DNA of 64,000 nt, taken from positions 97,351,104 through 97,415,103 of the forward strand of contig CM019823.1 of NCBI GenBank assembly GCA_009763385.1. Reading direction: 5' to 3'. A program made the position numbers and the translations under genes. Under the pieces are notes generated by a model. That model was not told the origin of the DNA, did not search any database, and saw only the letters and a program-made list of their open reading frames with translations. Positions 10,370 to 20,106 of this stretch are shown in pieces; position 1 is the first letter of the stretch, and every line of letters starts with the position of its first letter. The stretch is from Coix lacryma-jobi var. lacryma-jobi (Eukaryota > Streptophyta > Magnoliopsida > Poales > Poaceae).

Positions 10370-11690
10370 AGACGAAGTCCCCGAGCCTGGTCGGCGATGA
10401 GCGAAAGCGAAGTCCTCGAGCCAGGTCGGCGATGAGTGAAGGCGGTGACGAGCGATGGCGACGGCGAACGAAGGTGATGACGAGTGAAGGTGACGACCAG
10501 CGAAGGCAACGAGCCTGGTAGACGTCAAACGAAGGCGAAGTCCCCAAGCCTGGTCGGCGATGAGCGAAGGCCAGGTCGATGATCCTGGTTGGCGACAGGT
10601 TGATGAACCTATGACCTTCTGCTTAGGAAATAGAAGACAACGACGAATGATGGCGAAGTCCTCGAGCCTGGTCGGCGACGAGCGAAGGAGAAGTCCCCGA
10701 GCCTGGTCGGCGACGAGCGAAGGCGAAGTCCCCGAGCCTGGTCGGCGACGAGCGAAGGCAAAGTCCCCTAGCCTGGTCGGTGATGAACGAAGGCGAAGTC
10801 TCCGAGCTTGGTCGGTGACGAGCGAAAACGGCGATGAGGGACGACGGTGAGGAGTGAAGGCGGCGAGGAGCCGGGTCGACAATGAGCGAAGATGGCGACG
10901 AGGGAAGGCGGCGACGACGAATGAAGGTGGCGACGAGCGACGACGGCGACGAGCGAAGGCGGCGACGAATGAAGGCGGTGACGAGCCTGGTCGGAGACGA
11001 GCAAAGGCGGCGAGGAGCGAAGGCGAAGTCCCCGAGCCTGGGCGGCGGTGAGCGACAGCGGCGACGAGCGACGGCGACGATGAGCCTGGTCGATGACGAG
11101 CGACGACGGTGACGGGCGAAGGCGGTGACGAGCCCGGTTGACGACGGGTGAAGACAACGATGAGTGAAGGCGGCGAGGGGCCGGGTCGATGACGAGCGAA
11201 GGCGGCGATGAACGAAGGCGAAGTCCCCGAGCCTGCATGGCGATGAGCGAAGGCGAAGTCCCCGAGCCTGGTCGGCGGCGAGCAACGGCGGCGACGGGCG
11301 AAGGCGGCGATGAGCCTGGTCGACGACGAGCGACGGTGGCGACGGGCGAAGGCGGTGATGAGCCCGGTTGACGACGGGTGAAGACGACGATGAGTGAAGG
11401 CGGCGAGGGGCCAGGTCGATGACGAGCGAAGGCAGCGACGAACGAAGGCGAAGTCCCCGAGCCTGGATGGCGACGAGTGAAGGCGAAGTCCCCGAGGCTA
11501 GTCGGCGGCGAGCGACGGCGGCGACGGGCAAAGGCGGCGATGAGCCTGGTCGACGACGAGCGACAGGGCAACGAGCCTGGTCGACGATGAGCGAGGCGGC
11601 TACGAGTCGGGTCGGTGACGGGCAACGGTGGCGACGAGCCTAGTCGACGACAAGGGACGGCGAAGTCCTCGAGCTTCAGCGACAGGCGAA
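10370..11690. repeat. 35-bp tandem array with higher-order structure
   Basis: The unit contains AAGTCCCCGAGCCTGGTCGG followed by CGACGAGCGAAGGCG. Starts at 10691, 10726, 10761 and 10796 give a 35-bp period. Beyond ~10850 the units diverge into GGCGGCGACGAGCGAAGG variants, and a block of about 231 bp repeats (GGTCGATGACGAGCGAAGG at about 11187 and 11418), so a higher-order repeat is present. The long minus-strand Arg/Ser/Pro-rich ORFs here are by-products of the repeat. Confidence 0.85.
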
Positions 11691-12129
11691 GGCAAAGTCC
11701 CTAAAAAAATAAATATGGAGAGTAGTAGTACATGATGATGTACAAATAAAATATGGAGAAAAACCGGTAGCGAAGGATGACTACAGTTTGACAAAGTCCC
11801 CGAGCCTGGAGTCGTCATGCCGACATGGTGCGTCTAGAGACGGAGATGGAGCCGGCCGCGGAGGCCCCTGGTCACCGATGTAGATCTTTTCGCCGCAGGG
11901 CAGCAGTAAACGTAGCATAGGAGAGTAGTCTGTAAATAGACTCTTGGGCGAATAGAGGCAAAACTTGTAGCGAGTCGGCGTGTTTTTTGTGTATTCCCTG
12001 AATTCCGCAGACCCAATAGCCGTGATTCGAAGCGATGAACAGTTTGGCCTTGGGTTATCCCATGATCCTTAGCGTAGAGTGTGGAGCTCGTTTGTGCGTA
12101 GGTGTCAAGGGCGTCTCCCAAGGAACCGC

Positions 12130-12680
12130 TGCTAGCATCCCATAGCGCAGAGGGCAGACGCTCGTGCACACATAGGGAGGTACCACGGACAGGGTCTTTT
12201 CCGAGAGGCTCGATCGTGGCGTGACCTGGGCGAATGGAGACCGTTCGTCGAGCGCGTGGGTAGCCTCAGAATTCTCAGCCCAAGTTAGCCTTTCCTTCGT
12301 AGCGCAGAGGGCAGGCGCTCATGCATGCGTAGAGAGGTCGGGACGTCCCTTGGGAGAGCTGTTGGCCACCGTAGCGCAGAGGGCAGGTGCTCATGCACGC
12401 GTCCGATGGTGACAACAGCCCTGGCTCTAAGTCTTTGTTGGCATCCGTCAGGCTGTTTGGGGACTGCATGGAGAACGAGCGCGTAAATGGCGCATACAGG
12501 CACTGGACATATAGCGTCTGGATGTCTCAGCCCAAGCTTAGCCTTCCCTTCGTAGCGCAGAGGGCAGACGCTCATGCACGCGTAGAGAGGTCAGGATGTC
12601 ACTTGGGAGGACTACTGGCCGCCATAGCGCAGAGGGCAGGCGCTCATGCACGTCCGCGGTCGGCGGTGGCAGTAGCCCCT
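12130..12680. repeat. Dispersed repeat containing GTAGCGCAGAGGGCAGACGC
   Basis: Five copies of a ~30-bp core (YRTAGCGCAGAGGGCAG, then GCTCATGCACGCG) near 12135, 12297, 12370, 12552 and 12625. The pairs 12297/12370 and 12552/12625 are both 73-74 bp apart, so a two-core block of about 255 bp was duplicated. Confidence 0.75.
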
Positions 12681-13136
12681 GCTCTGAAACTCCTACAGCG
12701 TCAGCCAGGCTGTTTGGAGAGGTCGGCAAACGTCTGGAGTGGTCGGCGATCGTTTGGAGAGGTCGGAGAGTCATTTGGCGAAGACGACAATGAGCTCGGT
12801 TGATGATTCTGGTCGACGACGAGAGACGGCGGCGACGAGCGAAGACGGCGATGAACGAAGATGGCTGAAGGACCGAAAGTGCTACCAGAAAGCGACCGGA
12901 GGGGGGTTCAATGGGAGCTTCAAATTTCTTTTTAGAAACTTGTTGCTACTGTTCTGATAATCAACCCCAAAAGCAAACCTAGAGCTTGCAAGTGTCCACG
13001 ACCCTAGATGATAGGGTGGATGCTTCCAAGAAGCACAGCGGGACACTACACAACTCTAGAAACCTAACGCAAAAGCCAGAAATCAAAACCGACAACGTAT
13101 GAGCGAACCGCAAACGAAACGGAGCAGAAACACCTA

Positions 13137-13410
13137 CATCGGATGCTGGCCTGCTTCCGATGGCCAAACACCGGAAGCGTCCGATGCAAACAGGACCTCT
13201 CGGGAACCTTACAAGACTGGCATCGGATGTTGGCTACAGTGATGCCCTAGCATCCGATGTTTGACCCTCGGACGCTCCGATGGCAATGGAGGCTCCGATG
13301 GTCAGCGTCTGATGCTCCTCAGAAAACACTGTCAGATGACACGTGGCATCGGATGCTTCCGATGTGAAGAACGCAGCATCTGATGGTCCCGACGTCAGTG
13401 TCTGATGCCC
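13137..13410. repeat. CATCGGATG/CATCCGATG motif cluster in LTR B
   Basis: At least ten short words CATCGGATG, TTCCGATGG, CATCCGATG or GCTCCGATGG occur in both orientations, in the LTR position occupied by other palindromic words in copies A and C. Confidence 0.7.
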
Positions 13411-14194
13411 CCGAAATAGCACTGTTCTTCTGTGGATTCAACCCGATCTCCTCCGAATCAAAAGCTCTAAGGCTTAGACTTGGTACGAGGAGTTCCTAGG
13501 AAGTTAGTGACCTATCCCAAAGAGATCATGGCTCGAACCTAACTCCAAATCGGTGAATCGATAATATTCGGGAGAAAAGGAGCAAAACTTGATTCGAAAC
13601 AAAAATCGACCGATCTACTAGCTCGTGAGGTTAGAGGAGAATTCCTTCGGTAGAAAGATGCGCCTCACGATCTAGAACAACTCATTTCAAACGGAATCGC
13701 AAAAGATGAACCGAGTAGGGAGATCGATCAACGGGAAAAACGTGGAGAAAAGCAACCCGCGAAGAACAACACAAAAACGCGAATCACAGCCACGAATTTG
13801 CAACCGTGTGGCTACCACACGCTACAACAGTGAGATTACGGTCTCACTTCCTCAAAATCTCACGAACACAGAGGTATGATTGTCTTCTCTGTGGATCTCA
13901 GTTCGCTACAACAGAGGATGGGGAGAGTAGGAAAACCTAGAAGTCAAAATAGCAAATGACTGAGATAGGATGGGAGGGGGTGTCTCCCTCTACTTATCCT
14001 AATTCTAATTCCCACTCTACCCCTAACTACTTTCAGAGCGAACCAGCTAAACCCTAGGGTTATTCTAGACCAACTCATGGTAGGTGGTGATCCGACGGCC
14101 ACGCCCGCACAACTGGTAGCGTTGCCTCGACGCAACCTCACCGGTTGCCGCCACGTGCCGCCACCACTCTGCTTGTCTCTTTCCCGGGACTTCG

Positions 14195-14459
14195 CCCCCG
14201 GTTTTGAGGCCCAAACCGGGAAACCAGCCTTCACGGCCAACCCTCGGTTTTGAGGCCCAAACCGGGAAACCAGCCGTCCATCGCCTGAGTTTTGTGGCCC
14301 AAACTCAGAAACCCGCAGCGCCCAGGTTTTGAGGCCCAAACTTGGAAACCGTCCTCAACCCGAGTTTTGTGGCCCAAACTCGGAAACCGGCCGCACCCAG
14401 GTTTTGAGGCCCAAACCTGGAAACCGTCCACTCGGTGGTTTTTCTGTGGTTCAACCACC
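14195..14459. repeat. Array of palindromes in the Sirevirus B LTR
   Basis: Seven units: CCCGGTTT..AAACCGGG, CTCGGTTT..AAACCGGG, CTGAGTTT..AAACTCAG, CCAGGTTT..AAACTTGG, CCGAGTTT..AAACTCGG, CCAGGTTT..AAACCTGG and GGTGGTT..AACCACC, with centres TGAGGCCC or TGTGGCCC. Two units carry one mismatch in the stem, which fits an older copy. Confidence 0.85.
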
Positions 14460-14808
14460 AAACCGAGCTGTAGAGGGGAAGCACCGCCCGTGCACCCCAT
14501 CCACCAACACGTGTCCCCAGTTCCTCGACCCAAGCAACACTGTGCCCGCAAGTCTTCGCTCGTCGCTGTCCCAGGCTGTCAGCCACCACAGCTGATCCTC
14601 AGGCCACCGATCCCTCAGTTCAAGCCTCACGTCCGTCCTTCGCCACTCTCGGTCCATCGGCACGGCACGTCTCTACTTGAACTTCACCTTGCCTTCGACC
14701 ACTGTATTCGTGCTCGACACCTGCACAACACAAGCCAAAGAACATGCGCATTATCCCAGTTGACAATCACTCATCACTCGAGACTCAGCATACACCCATG
14801 TATACGCA

Positions 14809-16430
14809 ATTTCCACCTTGATGAGTGCATTGTCAACTTCCAACACAAATCATAATGGAATAGAGGAAGGAATGAAGAGTGAGAGAGAACTCGACCAAAT
14901 GACCCAAAAGCATAACAAAGCCGAAGAAGGTCAAGTGGAAAGAGCAAGAGAACTTGGTCCCCAAAGACATGGGCAACGGCTCGACGCAACCAAGCAAAGC
15001 AAAGCTAGCCCTCAAGAAGAGGTAGGATAGGCTCAACACCACTAGCGAGAAAGCTCGATACCAATTGAAATTCAAGCAGAATAGAGCTAGCCCTCAAGAA
15101 GAGGCAGAACGGGCTCAACACCGCTAGCGAGAAGGCTCGATACCAACTGAAGAGCACAAACTCAAAAGCGCTAGTTCCTCAAGAAAGAGGCAAAGGGCTC
15201 AACACAACTAGCTGCCCAAAATGCTCCGAGCCAATTAGAGACTTCAGAAAAGCTCCGAATAAATTGGAAAATCCAAAATCCGAAAAATCCGAGCCAGCTC
15301 AAAACTCCCCCTCCAATAGTGCACACAACCGGGAAATCTCCCCTGATCTTATGATTGGAGAGAATTTCTCCCCCTTATGAATTTCTCCCCCTTATGATTT
15401 GGCAAATTTCTCCCCTTAGTTGAAAATGCACTATCAAGTATCTCCCCTCCAAATGCATATGAGTCAAAATACAAGTTAGCAGCTTCAAGAATATAGTTAA
15501 TAGAATGAGAATATGCTTGACAAAATGTTGATCCGATGACTCAACAATATGCACAGAGTGCTAGCAAAGGCTCAAACTGATGACCAAATGCGAAATCTGA
15601 ACATTGGAGCAAAATGAGCAGATTTCAGCCAAAAAGGTATTCACCATCAAAATAGCACTAAAATGTATAGATAGGAAGTCAAACAAATGCTAAACATGTA
15701 TACAAGGTGAACTATCCCTAGCAAGGTTCAAACATCATGCTATAGAATGAAACATAGACTTGTGTATTCAAATTTTATCGGAGTTGCAGCGGTTAAATTA
15801 CACAAGTTCAAATTTCAGCATGTGATTGCGAGAGGTTGAAAGCTTGTCATTGCCTAACTTTTCAACTGTGCGAAGCCTATGCAGAAGCAATCAGAAGCTT
15901 AAAGCAACGGTTTCGGTCATACACTACACAGCTCAAGTTTAACTCAAAGTGCAATGAGAGACAGTCTCGATACTGTGATGTGCTGACAAGCAATGCCATC
16001 TCGATCTTTCCAATTCACTTAACTTGGTTCAAATTTAAAACAGAAATGAACATACCAAGCAAGTGAATGACTCAGAACTAGAGACATAGCAACCTAGCAT
16101 ATATGAAAAGCACAAGTGATTTCAACATATTCTGCACATGCTAGTTACATATCTCAATGGTGAACATTTTCAAGTTTTATATTCATTAAGCAATTCACCA
16201 TTCATAAAATAGCTCAGCTCACAACATGTATTAGTGATCAGAAAGAGCATAAGCTACAAGCACCATCATAAAGCATCGGAGCATACACTATACAGAGCAT
16301 AGTCACATTCTAAAGATTATATACATGAAGCTTTGAATTTAAATATGCAAGATGAAATGCAAAGATGCATGATGAAAATTAAAGGAAAAAGAGTCAGTCT
16401 ATAATACACGAACCAAAATGTTTCCCCCAT
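14809..16430 (-). other. Sirevirus B pol-to-LTR spacer
   Basis: Non-coding counterpart of 3081-4599. It contains purine runs (CTCCCCC on the plus strand near 15305, 15346, 15370, 15387) and the conserved segment 15780-16030. In that segment the antisense frame is open only from about 15815, because an upstream TAA replaces the GAA present in copies A and C. Confidence 0.75.
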
Positions 16431-17451
16431 CTAAAAGGGGAAACACACACCAAGCTCACCTCTCAACCTAGCAAAAGTTGATTGGTCTAAAGGCTTGGTG
16501 AAAATATCAGCCAACTGATGATGAGTATCGACATGGTGGAGGTCGATATCACACTTCTCATAGTAGTCTCGCAAGAAATGAAAGCGCACATCAATGTGTT
16601 TGGTCTTAGAATAAAGCACGGGGTTCTTAGCAACGCTAATAGCACTCGTGTTGTCACAAAGCAAAGAAACGCGAGAAAAGCTCAGACCAAAATCACGCAA
16701 AGTGGCCATCATCCAAGCAACTTGGAACAGCAGCTAGCCGCAGCAACATACTCAGCCTCCATGGTAGACAGGGCAACGCTAGACTGCTTGCGAGAAGACC
16801 ACGATACAAGAGAAGAACCAATAAACTGACAAGTCCCAGAAGTGGACTTGCGATCAAGTCAGCAACCAGCAAAATCGGCATCGGAATAACCGCAAAGGGA
16901 GAGGGTGGAGGAAGCAGAATACCAAATCCCAAATTCTGGAGTGAAGCATAAGTACCTCATAATGCGCTTGACTGCCTGACGGTGAGAAGTGCGCGGCGAC
17001 AACTGAAATCGCGCGCAAAGACACACCACAAACTGGATGTCTGGGCGTGTCGCCGTCAGGTACAGCAGCGACCTGATCATACTCCGGTACTCCTTCTGGT
17101 CCACAGCTTCTCCATTCACATCCGCATCCAGGGCTGCCGTGGTCGGCATGGGTGTTGGAAGAGGCTTGGCCTCACCCATGTCGAACTTCTTCTGAATTTC
17201 CTTGGTGTACTTGCCCTGGTGCACGAACGTCCCCTCTCGGGATTGCTTGATTTGCAACCCGAGGAAAACGTCACCTCACCCATCATGCTCATCTCAAACT
17301 CCCTGCTCATTGTATCTGCAAACTTGGCAACCAAAGCGTGAGAAGAAAAACCGAAAATGATATCATCCACGTAAATCTGGACCAAGAGAGTGTCATTGCC
17401 TTGCTTGAGGAGAAAAAACGCTTTATCCACACATCCCATTTTAAAACCCTT
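16431..17451 (-). pseudogene. pol: Sirevirus B pol fragment (RT thumb to RNase H), broken
   Basis: Reads from GFKMGCVDKAF (at the right edge) through the YVDDIIF box, the connection domain and RNase H to the normal end (LGVCFPF, stop at 16431). Lesions: a frameshift near 17265 (in the block reading FFLGLQIKQS elsewhere), a TGA near 16855-16861 in place of an arginine (C-to-T type change) just after DADFAGC, and a frameshift near 16715-16730. RNase H residues including the last acidic motif are still readable. Non-functional. Confidence 0.9.
17447..17451. repeat. Left target-site duplication of Tat element 1 (CCCTT)
   Basis: CCCTT precedes the TG of the gypsy LTR at 17452. The uninterrupted Sirevirus copies read AAAACCCTTAGCAAG here, so the insertion point is exact. 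The right partner lies beyond 64000. Confidence 0.75.
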
Positions 17452-18241
17452 TGTTGCGATGGTACCCAGATGGCTGGCACCTCCGGCCCGCAATCACCAA
17501 AGGAAGACGGGGCTTTCGCGCGGATATGCGCATTCACGCGAAAGCAAGCATTTCTCTCCGGCCCGCGTTACTGAAGGAAGACGGAGCTTTCGCGCGAATG
17601 TACGCATTCGCGCAGAAGCACGTCATCGAGCGGAAGCGCGCCCTCACTTCCGGCCCACAAGGCCGAAGAAAGACGGAGCTTTCGAGCGAAACCTGGCATT
17701 CGCGCGAAAGGGGCTGCTTTCGTTCGGAACTGCTGCGACGGCAAGGCAGGCCCGCCGTGCCTCGCTAACACGCGAAATGGAGCCGACGGCGGCTGTGTCG
17801 CTTTCGCGCGATAGGAGACTGATGCCTCCATCGGGAGCATTCGTCGTCCTCGACTTTGTTTTCTTCATAGGTTTTCGCAGGTTGCCGAAAGCTTCGGTCG
17901 AAGGGAACGGACCCACCGGTCAGGAGATGAAGCCGGGGGGCGCAAGGCCCGTCGATGGACGGTGTTACGGAGTTGCCCCTCAAGTCGCCGTGGGCGGCAA
18001 ACAGCCACAGAATAGTTGAGTAGGGCATAATTGTAATTGTAACAGAGTGGTTGGAAGGGCATTCTTGTACTTTCAAACTGGTCTGGATTAATATAAAAAG
18101 CTCCCAGCCTCCCAAGGGAGGGGGGAGGAACACTGTTCACTTCACTCAATTTCCCACGTTCTTCCGTCTACTTACGCTTTCGCTCAGTGTCTTAGCTCGT
18201 GCGACAACCTGCTGTTTCGGGGTCTAGGTCCCAAAACAACA
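17452..18241 (+). repeat. 5' LTR of Tat element 1
   Basis: TGTTGCGATGGTACC to CCAAAACAACA, 790 bp, followed directly by a primer-binding site. GC-rich U3 with repeated TTTCGCGCGAA/TTTCGCG words (inverted repeats of TTCGCGC near 17512-17830). The TATA box is at 18092. Confidence 0.85.
18092..18100 (+). promoter_or_regulatory. TATA box of the Tat 1 LTR
   Basis: TAATATAAAAAGCTCCC lies about 150 bp before the LTR end, leaving a short R-U5 region, as expected for a plant gypsy LTR. Confidence 0.7.
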
Positions 18242-18256
18242 TTGGTGCCACCGTGG
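18242..18256 (+). other. Primer-binding site of Tat element 1
   Basis: TTGGTGCCACCGTGG starts immediately after the LTR end. It has the usual TGG start of a tRNA 3' complement. I cannot name the tRNA from sequence alone. Confidence 0.65.
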
Positions 18257-18274
18257 TTGTCGCCCGAGCTTGCC

Positions 18275-19887
18275 ATGCCACCGAGGAAGGCGCCGAAGAC
18301 GGTCGACAATCTCGAAATGGTTGCCACGAATAAGGATGGCCAAGGCACAGTCGCGACATCCGTTATAGCCACTCAAATACCACCGAATATAGCCCAAAAC
18401 ACCCAAGCTTTCGGCGACACGCTCCCAACGGGAACCCAGCCACCGCCAGTAGCAAACTCAAGTCACAACTTGCAACCTTTCGGCAGAGATGGCACGCCGG
18501 AAGGGTATGTCCAAGATGACCACGGCGACGAAGAAGACGATGATGCTGAAGTTACCAGACACGCCCAAGCAACCAGAATGTTGAAACTCGCGGAGAGATC
18601 AAAAGGTTAGTCCAGCAGAGAGATCAGTTACAAAGGCAGCTCGCGGCAAAAGCAAGGGAAGATGAAACTCGCGACGCCTTTCGTCAAGCGGAGGCGCAGA
18701 GGAGGCAACTGGAAAAGGAAATTCAGGAACTGCGAAAGGCTGGGGGAGGCCTGATCCCAATAATTCAAGAAAATGTGTTCGTGCCAAGGCGAGAGCAGCC
18801 ACCAGCTTTCGACAATGCAATCGACGAAACCTCCCCGCTTTCAAGAGAATTGCAAGCCCATCCATGGCCGCTCAACTACAAGCCACGCATTCTGACTTTC
18901 GACGGCAAGGCAAATCCGCACAAATTCTTGGCGAGCTACGAGACAGCTGTCTTTTCGGTAGGCGGGGACAATCAGGCCCTAGCGAAATCTCTCATTCTGG
19001 CAGTCGAAGACGTGGCGCACAATTGGTACACCACACTCAAGCCACTATCCATCTATTTGTGGGCTCAGTTGAAGGCCGAATTGCTCGCCACTTTCCAAGA
19101 ATTCCGGCCGGATGTCAAGACCAAGCGAGACCTCATGAATTGCACCCAGCAAGACGATGAACCCTTATCCGAGTACCTCAAACACTTCATCCAGCTAAAA
19201 GCTCAAGCTCCGAATGTGTCGGAAGCCGTGGTGATTGCAGCAGCCACCGAGGGCTTGGGAACCGGGCAGTGTGCCGCTCACTTGTCCAGAGAACCGCTGA
19301 AAACTGTCAAGGAATTGTTCGATGTGATGAACGCATACACAAGGTCAGATGATGACTTTCGGCGGCGCAAAGCCGCCCGCTTGATGCAAAGACAAGCGAC
19401 GAAAGCAAGTCGGCCGCCGCCAGTGCCGAATCAAAGGATGGTTAGACCCTTCCGGTCAATCAACACTCTGCAGGAAGAACCAGCGCAGTCAGCTGCGGGA
19501 ATGGAGGGGCCGGACATGGCCAACTTTCAGCCCCAAAGGGGGTTTGATCAACCTTTCCGCGGAGGGCGTGGCGGAAGGACAGGACGTGGCAGCCGAGACG
19601 GTAGAGGCCACGGAAGAGGAGCCAAGCCACCGTATTGCGTCATCTGCGAAGGCAATTTCGGCCACACCATCCGAGAATGCAAATACAGCAAAATGGCAAA
19701 AGAGCTAAAAGACAAGGACCAAGCTTCAACTTCTGGCGAAAGCTCCAAGCATGTCTTCCATAATTCACAAGACATGGCAGCAGGAGCCGCATCAAACCAC
19801 AGTTATGCAAACACACCTATGCATCCCCCGCAATACATGCCCCCCAAGAATTTGCACTGGTACAATCCGGCGTATCAGGGTTACTAG
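18275..19887 (+). pseudogene. gag: Tat 1 gag, frameshifted
   Basis: The ATG at 18275 is 18 bp after the PBS and opens a 111-codon frame (MPPRKAPKTVDN) that stops at 18610. The frame continues one register away, with a heptad-like QLQRQL/REDETRDAFRQAEAQRRQLEKE stretch, then the 18775-19887 ORF. That ORF has the retrotransposon gag core (KANPHKFLASYETAV, then HNWYTTLKPLSIYLWAQLKAELLATF) and a Gly/Arg-rich tail with a CCHC zinc knuckle (CVICEGNFGHTIREC, about 19639-19683). Gag would form the virus-like particle. One frameshift near 18600 and stops after 19887, before the protease, make it non-functional as it stands. Confidence 0.85.
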
Positions 19888-20106
19888 TTCCGAGTCTTTG
19901 CGCCACAGTCTGTAGCAGTTTCATCACCCATGCACTATCAACGCTAGGCAACACCGCCGCCAGCGCTTCCGGCTCAAGCCCAACCCCAGGGGCAGCCAGC
20001 TCAGCCCAACAACCAGCAGGGGCAGGAGATAGAAAACGAAACCAGCGCAATCAACAACATCCTTCCATCGAGGGGCCACATTTTTGCCATCACGGGCGTA
20101 TCCAAC

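Larger units (their letters stand above)
9522..12865 (-). other. GC-rich LTR-like region H with tandem repeats (element not identified)
   Basis: This stretch hosts both the Angela-like element (left) and Sirevirus B (right). On the minus strand a TATATAAGG box at about 9648-9656 is followed by ~130 bp of leader-like sequence, which the Angela insertion then cuts. Upstream of that box lie a 35-bp tandem array (10370-11690), an AT-rich island (11700-11770) and a second repeat family (12130-12680). This layout fits the U3 and promoter of a gypsy-type LTR on the minus strand. I find no gag or pol, no LTR ends and no second copy, so family and borders are unknown. Confidence 0.5.
12866..14808 (-). 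repeat. 3' LTR of Sirevirus B
   Basis: Runs from TGAAGGACCG (LTR end, reversed) to TATACGCA (reverse of TGCGTATA, LTR start), 1,943 bp. It is followed on the right by a degenerate purine tract (AAGGTGGAAAT on the minus strand). It shares end sequences and the palindrome array (14195-14459) with copies A and C. Confidence 0.9.
12866..17451 (-). mobile_element. Sirevirus B (Ty1/copia), 3' part, cut by Tat element 1
   Basis: Reverse-oriented Sirevirus: LTR 12866-14808, spacer 14809-16430, then the end of pol. It stops abruptly in RT at 17451, where the gypsy LTR of Tat element 1 begins. In the other Sireviruses the bases after AAAACCCTT are AGCAAG, so the missing half should resume as CCCTTAGCAAG after the right end of Tat 1, outside the window. 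The left flank ATGGC (12861-12865) is the predicted TSD. It looks older than copies A and C, with several lesions in a short pol segment. Confidence 0.9.

Noticed and set aside
10193..11625. Long minus-strand ORFs of 229-302 codons, rich in Arg, Ser and Pro
   Set aside because: They run through the 35-bp array and several frames are open at once. The repeat lacks stop triplets, so the ORFs are by-products.
17390..18019. 209-codon ORF spanning the Sirevirus B/Tat 1 junction and LTR
   Set aside because: It crosses an insertion border and has no domain. The LTR there has low stop density from GC richness.
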